From NCBI RefSeq assembly GCF_002078875.1, contig NC_034438.1, forward strand, positions 65,487,404 to 65,551,403: a stretch of 64,000 bases of DNA, given 5' to 3'. The position numbers and the translations under genes are program-made. Positions 39,771 to 51,700 of the stretch are shown here, in pieces. Under the pieces are notes generated by a model. It made no database searches and was not told the origin of the DNA. It was given only the letters and a program-made list of their open reading frames with translations. How positions within the stretch are numbered: position 1 is the stretch's first letter; the number at the start of each line of letters is the position of its first letter. This stretch comes from Numida meleagris (Eukaryota > Chordata > Aves > Galliformes > Numididae).

Positions 39771-42700
39771 GTGTGCTGTAGGATCTTGAGTGGCTTCTGG
39801 AGCATTTTTCTCATGCCCAGCACTGCTAATGAACAGGAACACGCATTGTCCTTACTTGTTCCTGTATGCTGTAAGCAGTAGCCATTAAATTCTGTGCAAG
39901 TGCAGAAAGTGTCCACGATGCAGCCTGCGGGCCGCCCTCGTTGCAGCCGTGCCTGCTGAGGAAGGAGCCCACCGTCACGATTTTCATAACGCTGAGACTG
40001 TTGAGCTCAGAGCTGAATGTGACCTCTGTCTTATTACCACAATTCAGCCAGATTGAAGCCTTCACAGTGCAGGCAGTTTTAAACAACTTCCTACCAACTT
40101 TGTAGTTTGTAACAACTTTGACGGCTGAGTGCATTAGGAAATAAGACTTGCTGCTTCTCTGCAGGCTTAGGAGAGCAAAATGCTTCCCACTCTGGGCAGT
40201 TCTCTCAGTGACACTGAATAAACATTAGAAGAAACTGATGCACCTGGCTTTGCTGACACTGTCGTACCATGCTGAAGGGAACGAATTAAATGTTTATAGG
40301 AAAACTAAGCAAGAGGGTTAAAAAGCAAGCAAACAAAGAAACCCCAACACAACAAAAGCGAGAGTATCAAGTCAGCTCAGTGTTTCAGAGGGGATGAAAC
40401 AAAGGTAAACTTTCCCCTTCGTTAAGTCTCTGATGTTGATGAACAGTTGGTATGGGCCTTTGAAGGAAATAGAATCTCCAGGAGGAGCTCCAGCTGCAGG
40501 ACTGAGGGAGCTTTAGAGCACTGCTGTTGGGTTTCCCCAAAGGCGTGCATTTTGCAGGCTGAGCTGGCCCAGTCCCTAAGCCTGCCCTTGCAGGGCTAGC
40601 ACTCCAGCCCTTGGCCGATTCTCTCTCCCTCTGCCCTCTGCTCAACTCCCATTTGTCAACATCTATCTCATATGGAGAAGCCCCAGATTGGACACAGGGT
40701 CTAAGCGTGGTCTTACAGGTGCTGACTGGAGGGGCACAGTTCCCTTCCCTCCATCTGCTGGTTATGGTTCTTGTGTCCTAGGATGCTGCTGGCTTTTCCT
40801 AGTGGGCATACTGCTGACTTAGCTCAGCTTGCTCTCTGCTGAGTTCCCCAATGCCTTTTTGGCTTTGCAGCTCCCTTGCCATTCTTTCTCCAGCCTGTAA
40901 CATTGCAGGGACTCCATCTTCCCAATTGCAGGACTGTCCCTGCTGGCTGTCATGAGGTTTCTGCTTGACATTCATCTGACTTGTTGAGGCCCCTCTGGTT
41001 GGCAGCCCTGCCCTAAAGTATGTCAGCCGTTTGTCGTCCCTCCCCAGTACGCTTTGAATTCTCCTCCAGGTTGTAATACAGATGTTGAACAGAACCAGTG
41101 CTGGATGCCACTTAAGAGTGGGCTCCAGGCAGAGTATTGCTTCCTAACAACCACCCCTTGAACCTGTCCAGTCAACTTTTCCTTCACCCCTCAGGCTGTT
41201 CAACTATCCAGACCAAAATGTATTTACTTGGATACCAAAGTATTTTGAGAGATGGTAATGAAAGCCTTGCTAATGTAAATGGTGTCAACTTTTCTCACTT
41301 CGGCCTCAAATTCTTTCATTCTATCACAGAAGGCAACCAGGTGAGCCAGACTGGATTTTACCTATGGCAAACCCATGCTGATAGTTCCCAGTCATCATAA
41401 ATACAGATCTGGGGGAATTGGTCCATGATTTTCACACTGACCTGGAGAAGGCTGAAGAGCTAGCAGATCTGTGAATTGGTGGGGTGTTTTTTTGTGGCTT
41501 CTTTGACTATGTGTCACTCATTCCCTTTCCTCTAGTTGACAATGATCAGTTGACACTGATCCCTCTGGCTTGTCAGATACGAAGAGAGGGGCCTTGCAAG
41601 GGCATGAGTAGAATCATAGAATCATAGAATTGCTCAAGTTGGAAAGGACCTTCAAGATCATCAAGTCCAACCGCAACCTAACCATACTACTCTAAGTCTA
41701 ACAACCCACCACTAAATCATGTCCCTGAGCACTACATCCAAACAGTTTTTAAACACAGACAGGGATGGTGACTCAACCACCTCCCTGAGGAGCCTTTTCC
41801 AGTGCTTAACAACCCTTTCTGTAAAGAAGTTCTTCCTGATATCCAACTTAAACCTCCCCTGGTGCAACTTGAGGCCATTTCCCCTTGTCCTGTCACCTGT
41901 CACCAGTGAGAAGAGACCAGCCCTGTTCTCACTGCAATCACCTTTCAGGTATTTGAAGAAAGCACTGAGGTCTACCCTCAACCTCCTCTTCCCCAGACTA
42001 AACAGCCCCAGTTCCTTTAGTCTCTCCTCGTAGGACATATTCTACAAGCCCTTCACCAGCCTTGTTGCCCTTCTTTGGACCTGCTCCAGCACCTCCATGT
42101 CCTTTCTGTACTGAGGCGCCCAAAACTGAACACACCACTTGAGGTGGGGCCTCACCAATGCCGAGTACAGGGGCAGGATGACTTCCCTAGTTCTGCTCAC
42201 CACACCATTCCTGATCCAAGCCAGGATGCCATTGGCCTTCTTGGCCACCTGGGCACACTGCTGGCTCATATTCAGCCAACTGTCCATCAGCACACCAAGG
42301 TCTCTTTCCGTCAGGCAGCTTTCCAGCCACTCCTCCCCAAGCCTGTAGGGTTGTCTGGGGTAGTTGTGGCCAAAGTGCAGGACCCGACGCTTGGCCCTGA
42401 TGAAACTCGTAAGGTTTACCTTGGCCCATTGATGCACTCTATCCAGGTCCCTCTGTAGTGCCTTTCTACCCTCTGGCAGATCAACATACCCTCCCTACTT
42501 GGTGTCATCTGCAAACTTACTGAGGGTACACTCTGGTCCATGGACATGTATTTTGAGAGATGGTAATGAAAGCCTTGCTAATGTAAATGGTGTCAAAACT
42601 GTTCTCACTTTGGCCTCAAATTCTTTCATTCTATCACAGAAGGCATCCAGGTGAGCCAGACCGGATTTTACCTATGGCAAACCCATGCTGATAGTTCCCA

Positions 42701-45700
42701 GTCATCATAAATACAGATCTGGGGCAGTTGGTCCATGATTTTCACACTGACCTGGAGAAGGCTGAAGAGCTAGCAGATCTGTGAATTGGTGGGGTGTTTT
42801 TTGTGGCTTCTTTGACTATGTGTCACCCATTCCCTTTCCTCTAGTTGACAGAGGACTCCACTGATCCCTCTAGCTTGTCAGGTATGAAGAGAGGGGCCTT
42901 GCAAGGGCATGAGTAGTCCTGGTACAGCCTGGTCCATGGACATGTATGGCTGTGTCCTCTCAAGAAGCTTCTGGGTCAACTCAGGTTGGGTATTGGATAA
43001 AATTTTTTCTCATTATGAATGGTGGTGCATTGCAGCATGCTGCCCAGGGAACTGGTGGAGTCACCGTCCCTGGTGATGTTCAGGAAATGTCTTGTTGTGG
43101 CACTGAAGGACATGGTTTAGAGGGTATGGTGGGAATGGGTTGATGGTTGGATTGGATGGTCTTTTCCAGCCTTCCCAATTCTGTGATTAACTCTCATCTA
43201 CTGCTAGATTTTCTTGTCCTGGTGAACCGTGTTCCTAAGCAAAGAAACCTGGACAACCTTGTCACTGAAGACCAAGGCATTTAGCACCTCAGGCTCTACC
43301 AGAATCTGCTCTCACTGAATCACCCATGCCACTCAGCAGTGCTTTCTCCTTATCCAGCCTCTTCCTACCCATGTAACAGCAGATAAACAAGTTGCCATTG
43401 ACTTCCTTGGCAAGTCTCAGCTGCAGGTGAACTTTGGTTTTCCTCACACTGTGCTGACATACCCAGGCAGTATTCCCAGTTCCTCCTTTGTAGCTCACCG
43501 ATGCTTCCACCCTGTGTGAAACCGTTGTACATGGGGGCTCAGTCATGAGTCACCTGCACAGCTGTGTTGCAATCTTGGACCTCGTTTTTTTTCACTCAGT
43601 TACAGAAAGCAACACAGGTTTGATGCAGGACACCAGAGTGCACAATCCTTTGTTTGAAATGCCCATTGTCCATAGGGCTTTACTGTAAACTGTGCTGTAG
43701 GCTAGAGCAGATTTTTTTGCTCTACAAAAATTCCATGGCATTTTATGTGGAGGAAGAGTGTCTTTCTGATGCTGCAGAACTTGGTAGTTTCTCCAGACGG
43801 TTTGGTTGGACAGATTTTGGGGGATTTATTGGGTTAATTGCAGTTGCTGGGAAACTGCTGAGTTTACTGTAAAAGCCTTAAGAGAAATCTTGGTCATTTT
43901 TGAAAATCTGATTTTTGGCTCTTGTCTTTGGTACCCTGCATTGACATTGTGATTTTTGACTTTGCTCTTCCAGCATGTTGAGCCACCAGTCCTCTGTGTT
44001 TAGAAGGCTGAAAGAAGTAAATTACAGAGAGCTGCACAGAGTGTCAAAGCATTAAAATTTGTTGTTGTTGTTTTTAGAATTAACACCTTTTCTGCTTTTG
44101 GAGAATGTAGCAGTTCTGTTGTGGGCAGTGTTGGATTATTGTACAAAAAGGGAGAAATGTGACTGGCTGACCTGTACAACCTTCCTGCTTCTTTGTGTTT
44201 ATAAATGTGGAAAGCCATCATATCTTCAGTGGTGGTGAAAGGCTTTGCTCTAGCTTTATCCATTTCTTCTGTATTTTGGGTCTGTTTTCTTCGTAAAATG
44301 TTGAAGGCAATTGACTGTTGGGAAGACTGCAGTGATTGTTTTTGTCCCTAAAGAGTGCAAGAAGTCACTGAGTTACAGATTTTGCTTTCTTCCCCTCTTG
44401 TTTGCCCTCTACCTCCCACTCATCTTCAGGAAACTAGCAGGCTGCACACTCTTCATCACTGGTGCGAGCCGGGGAATTGGCAAAGCCATTGCTCTGAAGG
44501 CTGCCAGGGATGGTGCAAACATTGTGATCGCTGCCAAGACAGCAGAGCCCCATCCTAAACTTCCCGGGACTATCTACACAGCTGCAGAAGAGAGTAAGTT
44601 GTAATAAGGGTGGGCTTCAGACTGTGGGCTGTGTGTGTGTCCTTGCTTAATTTTCGTGTATGAGTGGGAAACTGTTCAGACTCTCCTAGCTCCCATTCAG
44701 CTTTCAAAGAATGAGCCCAAGTGCTTCTCTTGCCTCCCAGGAATTCTGTGAAGTATCAGAGTTTGATGGTAATGAATACATATGTGCGTAAATGTAAAAA
44801 TGCGATGTTAATTAAAATGTGTGGTGAGCTACGCGTATTCTCAGTGTTAGGATTTTGTCGTGGCATCCCTATTCATTATGCAATACGTAAAATGTTCACA
44901 GTTTGAAGGTGTGATTTTTAATCTGTTCATTGGATGAGAGATTCTCAGTAGGCTGTTTGTGCAGTCTGAGAGACAAATTCTAAGTGTTTTATTTTCTAAT
45001 TATGCAGTTGAAGCAGCTGGAGGAAAGGCATTGCCATGTGTCGTTAATGTGAGGGAAGAACAGCAAATTATTAGTGCCGTGGAGAAAGCTGTGAAGACTT
45101 TTGGAGGTATGCTGAGGGGTAGGGGAGAGGCTACCAAAGCAGATTGTTCAAAGAAGCGGAGGAAAGAAATGCCTAACCTGCCTTACTCCTGTTTTTTTAT
45201 TTAACTGCTAATGTGAGGTGACTTATTTTAAAACCAGGGATTGATATTTTGGTGAACAATGCAAGTGCCATCTCTTTGACCGGCACTTTGGAAACAGAAA
45301 CAAAGAAGGTCAACCTTATGATGGATGTCAACGTACGAGGAACCTACCTCACGTAAGTGTGGAGATAGCAAACTGAAGCCATTTTAACAAAATGCTTAAT
45401 GCTATCTTAGTTTATCTGAGATATTGGTGCAGAAAGTAATAATAACTATATATATATATAGTTATATATATATATATATATACTGTGGCTTTTTTGTCTG
45501 TGGAGAAGACAGGGATGATTTCCCATCTGACAGAGTATATATGTTGAACTCTTCTTGATTCCTGTGCAGTAAGATATTTGTTAGTGAGTCACTGTCACTG
45601 GAAGGAGTTGAAACTTCAGCTTGTTTAACCAGGTGGTAAAAGACAGTGCCTACTGTAACGATTTTACAGTTGAGGGTGTTTTCTCTGTGGCTGACAGTAT

Positions 45701-48700
45701 GCATGCATCCAGATGAAATGTGTGAGTAGCAGGCAGGTAGTGTAGTCCATGGCAGTGATGTTCTCCCTAACGAACTTGGTAAAAATTTTCCATCAGAGAG
45801 CCCATGCAAAAGTGTACCACAGCCGTAGAAGTGGCAGTTATGCTTTACAGATTCACATAAATTCCAAGTTGAATTAAATATATGACTTTCAGACTTTAGA
45901 GTGTAGGTTTCGAATTTTTCTTGGAATAGTCTTAATAGCTTTTCACTATACAGTATTGTTTCTTAAATGTGGTTTTAAAAATGAAATAAACGTGATCAGA
46001 AGATAATAAATATGGTAGATGATACTCTGCACTGGTAATTTGGCTTGTTATCATGTCATGGTTTATTGCCTTTCCAGAACTATTACAAGGAGACTATTGC
46101 TTGTGAGCATCTGGCAAAGTAGGTGCTGCTGCACAGCTTGGAGGATGCAGCCTGGCTATTAGACATGAATAGTTTTCCTGAGATAAGTGAGATAGGACAG
46201 ATTTTTTCTATTCTTTTCATCAGTTAAATATTTGATTACAAGGGCAGGGCTTCAGCTTACCATTGGACCTTCGTGAAAGTGAAACTACGGGTCTGCTGTA
46301 ATAGTAAGTGTTCTGTAAAATAAGAGATGACTGTCTTGCCTGATTCCTCTCTTCCAGGTCTAAAGCATGCCTTCCCCACTTACGGAAGAGTAAGAACCCC
46401 CATATCCTGAACCTCAGCCCACCTATGAATATGAAACCCACATGGTTCAAAAATCATTGTGGTAAGTAGCACTCATTGCCTTCGTTGTTATGTGTTGAGA
46501 AATGTACGAATAACTAATGAAATGTGCAGGACTGCCTGCCAAGAATTCCAGATACTGTGTTTTTAGTGCTCACTAGATCCTGACAGTAATGGTTCCTCAG
46601 AGTGTTTTGCATCTTACCTGAAAGAAATTGTTTTCTGGTAAAACACAGTGCAAATCTCATGCCCTAATATGCCTTTTATATTTCTGCAGGTAAGAATTAT
46701 GAGTTTTTCATGGGATTTCTTAAGACTACACAGTGTTTTCTGTTCCAAATAGAGATAGAAAAGAGATAGAAAAACCTTTTTTCCCTATTCTTCTGCATTT
46801 GATTTAATAGTTATAAAGCTCAGTGCTGTCTTTTGAAACAGAAGTTATCTGTGAGGAGTGAAGAAGACCCCAGTTGTGTCTTTAGGTTAGAACATACATG
46901 GCTCATTTTAAACCTGTAGATTACCTTTTAAATTTCAACACTTGTAACATGTTAAACTCCTCTAGCAAGTCCATGTTCCTTCCCCGCAAGATTCCCATCT
47001 CAAAATAGACAAGAAGGATTTACAGTGTGCTTTTTTCTTTTTCTCTTTTTTTTCCTCCCCTATAAAATACTAGTGTAAAGGGTCTCTGAGAAAAACACAA
47101 GAAAAACACCATGCAGTTAAGCCTCAGTCATTGTTTCCATTCATCAAAAAATGCATAGCTCATTTACTTATAGTGACAAAATGACAGGCTACAGTTCATA
47201 TCTGCTGGGGATAGGGACAGTTGGGAGAGTTACTTCTTTGACTCCAGAAAGCTGATTTTCCATATGAACAAATAACTTGAATTTTACATCTTTCAAAAGT
47301 AAAATTCTGTGGATAGACTATAAATTTGTATCTTACTAAATACAGGATTTTTGTGAACTTTTGTAGCCTACACCATTTCTAAATATGGCATGTCCATGTG
47401 TGTCTTGGGAATGGCAGAAGAATTTAAAGGAGAAGTTGCCGTCAATGCTTTATGGCCTAAGACAGGTGATTATTACAAGTTTTTGTATTTTGTCTTATAC
47501 AGTTTGTTTTATTTAGCTTTGAATAACTTCTGGGACTGATTCAGGACGCTGAGCAGTTCTTCTGCGAATTTTTTGTGATCAAAGATGTTGTATGGATAGT
47601 GACTTTCTTTCCTAGTTCTCACTATAGCCTTGCCACTTTCATTCAAACTTATCTTCAGCCTGACTGCATTCCACTCTTTCACCTGTCTTGACATTGCTCC
47701 TTTCAACATGACCCAAGCCTTGGTTTGCACAGAATCCCTGAGTATTAACATACTTTCATTTGTGGGTATTAGATGTCTGGTACTGTTTAAAATCCCCAGC
47801 TAGTTAGATTGTCAGAAAACAGATGAAACTGACAAGATACATACCTCTGTAGATGTAAAAAATAATTTAAAAATCCCATTCTTTGAAGTTGTGGCGCAGG
47901 GGGCCAGCAAGTGCTTTTTCACACAACCATCCAATACTTCTTGCAAGTCACAGCAAATTAAAGAGCTGTATAGCAGAAAAACAGCTTGGTGCGCCTATCT
48001 TATACTCGCTCCAGTTTATTGTCCATGGGTCAAGTGAGGATCAGGGCTGCTGTTCAAGGTTTAGTCAGCTGCTGAACAAAGAGACCAGTGTCTTGAGAGC
48101 ATTAGAAGTGTTAAGCGAGCTCTCAAAATTTGTGTATATCAGTGATCCCTTGACGAAAACTATTCATGTGACCTGAAGTACAAAAGCAATTTGGAATGTG
48201 CAAACAGTCTAGTAAGAAAAATGTGGCTTTGAAAGGTTTATCTGCCAAAACTAAGAAAGTTAACTACTTTAGAGAGTGAGAGAAGTGACTTTCATAGTAT
48301 CTACAATAGAATTGCAAAGTTTTTAATTCAAAGAATGTCATATAAACATGATTAGGTTCAGTGCTGGAGGTTACTACTGTGCTAGTATGGTTCTATTGGT
48401 TCGTCCATCTCTTTGAAACATGAAAATACGCTGATAATGAGGTGTTAGGAGCTCTCTCTAGAAGTGAAAGAGGTAGCCTACTGAAAGGATATAAGAGTGC
48501 GTATGAGTAGTAGAGGTATTGCAGGGTCGAACTGGAAGATGCTCTGTGTGAATTAGAGGAAAACCAGCAGCACTTTGTATGAAATAGGTGGAAGGATACG
48601 CAGATTGTGAGACAGTAGATGTTCAAAATCTTTTCATATCAGTCTCTGCCCATAGTTTTGCTGTGTTTAGAACAATAATAGTTGGCAGTAATAGGAAAGT

Positions 48701-51700
48701 AGAGGAGCATGAGCCAGGAAAAGTGAACAGGTTAATCAGACTCAGAATATCCTCACGCCAAAAGGAGCTGGTAAACTTCACCTCAAACTGTTACTGTTAT
48801 TTAAAAAAAAAAGAAAAGAAATCTTACTGGACCATCACGTTTCAGCAGACTGAAGAAAGGCAAATGTGTTTCCTGTACTTCATAAGGAGAAAAACATCTA
48901 GCTGTATCTGCAGTATACCTTTGATCAATCTCAGCTTCTTTTTTTCAGATCAAGTGAAATGCTATAATTAGGCACCTTAGGTACAGATTTTATTCTTGTG
49001 TCTAACACAGCCTTTCTGTGGACTTTTCAAAAAGTTATTTGAGTTTATGCTGTTGGGTTTCTCATCTTTAACTTGAGACACTTTGTTATCTAACAAGCTA
49101 TTGAAGGGCTAAAATTAAGTATTGAGATTTTCAGCGTGGTAATCGCTGCAGAAAATATGTTAACTTCTGATGCACATTCACTTTGAGAAAGATAGTTGTC
49201 CTGTTAGTTTTTCATGTCCTGAATAAAGCCAGAGAAAGTCTCTGTGTGGAGAGTATTGATAGAAAGGTTGAATAATATGAATATTGTAAGGAATCCTTCT
49301 TATTTTTACAATTAATATTGTAAGGAATTCATCTTTCGGTTCCTTCAATACTTTTCAATTAAAGGAAATTTTACTGATAGAGAATTGTTTGCTGGTTGAG
49401 CATTCTTTGCTGGTTGGTGGTATTTCACAGTTTTGTCTTCTTATGATTTCCTTTCATGTGAAAGGAAAATAAAGTTTATGCATTTGCCAAAGAGATGAGA
49501 ATTTCATGACATCAGTGTTAAACTTGTATTTTCTTGTCCTCCAAATTTTCCAGCCATACACACAGCTGCTATGGATATGCTGGGAGGATCTGGAATAGAG
49601 AAGCAGTGCAGAAAAACTGACATAATTGCAGATGCTGCATATTGCATTTTAACAAAGCCAAAAAGTTTCACTGGAAACTTCATTATTGATGAAGTTCTAC
49701 TGAGAGAAGAAGGCGTTAAGGATTTTGATGTCTATGCAATTGCACCAGGTAAAAGAGATCTTTCAAATGAGAAGTTCAGGAAGGAAGGAGGCCTGTATGG
49801 GGAATGTGACTATCTTTTGGCCTCTTAAGTGAGTCAGTCAAAAGATGCTTTGCCTCAAGTTTCAGAAAACGAATTCCGGGAAAGCACATAGCAGTCCCCT
49901 GAGGCTCTAATCATCAATGTCCTTAAAATTAAAACATAATAATCCATTAACAAAAAGAAAATAGACCTGCACTATAGGTGCATGTATTACTGTTTACCAA
50001 ATAGTGAGATAGTGTTTATTCATCTTCAGATGTTTCTCATTGCATTTGTAAGAGGCTTCTAGGTCTGATTTTAAATGTGCCAGAACCTAAACATGTCACC
50101 TCATGCTCTGTCTTCTTTCAAGCTGTAGTTCACTTACTTGTAAACAGGGGTGTTGTTTCCTACAGAATGGATTCCTATTTGTGCTGTTCACCTTTACTTG
50201 GACTTACTGTTATTGTTCCACTCCCTTTTAGGTCACCCCCTGATCCCTGACTTCTTCTTGGATGCTGAAACTGACACGACAGCCGCAAAACCAGAAAGCC
50301 ACGGTAGGACAAGCTCTGCATGTACAAGTTGATTATTTCTGATGACAATGAATGTCACCTCTATTTCAAGTTATTTTTCTTTTCTCCCAAGCATTTGGAC
50401 TACATTCTAGCTATTTAGCAAAACCTCTTTTTGTATTTGAGGAGTTTGATTTATGGATGTGACTGTAGTGTCTCCAACTTTTATGGTTTATAATCAGTGC
50501 CTTATTTTGAACAATCTTTTTTAGCCATCTGAATTGTGTAGTATGATGATTACAGGTAAATACTGCTGCAAAAAAATCAGTAGCAATCAGCATGTTTTGC
50601 AAGAGTGTTACATCTGTCTTGCAACATTGAGAACTTGACAGAGCCTCCCTTCCTAGATGAAGTTCTCACAGTCATACATGATGTGAACATCTACAAAATG
50701 AAATGGAGAAATCGTTCTTTATAAAGGCATCAGTCTCACTTTTTCAGAATAGTAGTGTGTCTAGTTGGAAGGCAAATAGGAATACTGAATAGGTTTCATA
50801 GGAGTGCCAAAACAAATGTAGGAAAGGGAAGAAAGAGGTTAAGTTTGAACAGAGTCCATTTCCCTTGAAAATTCTATTTGTGAATGTGCTCTGGGACTCT
50901 TCTGCCAAGGAGTGATGCTGCTAACTGCCTGGACCTCCAACACAGGTTATTTAGTAGCAATTCACAGAATAGTGGTAGTTATTTCCTGATACATAAGTCA
51001 CCTAACTGACTTTCTACAAGACTTTTAGGGGCTGCTAAGCTTGGTGTGCCTTGTAAATTGCAAATGCTCTTTCTTAATGTTAAATGAGCACATTCACTGC
51101 AGTGGAGAAAGATGCTGATTAAGGTAGTGAATGAATTTACAGCTTAGAAGCTTTTGCAGAAGAATTACTGAAAATATATATATCCTTAGAGAGATACATG
51201 AGATAGAAGCATTTCAAGGTGAAAGTTACATTATTAAAAGCACTGAGATTTTTTTTTTTTGGTCTATGTTATCAGGAGTCTGTTGAGTACATTATGAATG
51301 AACTGCAGATAGTCAGAATTAAACTTCTGCATGGTTTCATTTTTAATATTTTGACATAGAAAGAAGTGAAACACATTGCAGAATTTTTTAGTGCTGTATG
51401 CCAGTTCCAATTCCCAGTCATTGAAAACTTCCCTTATTATTATTAATACTAAAATAACAAAAACCTTCGTTTTCCCTAAGAACTGAGAGGTTCAAATCTT
51501 AGAAAATTGCCAGTGATGAGCAACGCTACACTTATGCTTTTCAGAGTGTTCTTCATATGTTAAGACATACAGTTTTGCAGGGTGTTTTGGCATTTTACAG
51601 AGAAAAATCATCTGTCTCTTGTAGCCAAGGTAAATGCGGAATCTGCTTCAGCTGGACCTGTTGCGGAAACATTCAGAGTTATTCAGGGAGAACTCAATAA

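Larger units (their letters stand above)
39465..44429 (+). other. HSDL2: HSDL2 intron 1, repeat-rich
   Basis: The largest intron, about 5 kb, begins GTAAGC and ends TTCAG. It holds most of the repeats in the gene: an unclassified repeat on the minus strand, an old CR1, a younger CR1 inserted in it, a tandem duplication, and a short + strand CR1 3' end. No alternative exon was recognised. Confidence 0.9.

Noticed and set aside
39061..39842. Overlapping open frames of 95-217 codons on both strands around the HSDL2 start
   Set aside because: All are shadows of low stop-codon density in the second CpG island. The real start is the short exon 39448-39464, shown by conservation of the N-terminus and the spliced frame.
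49571..49828. 85-codon + strand open frame as an independent small gene
   Set aside because: It is HSDL2 exon 7 plus intron read-through after the donor at 49749.
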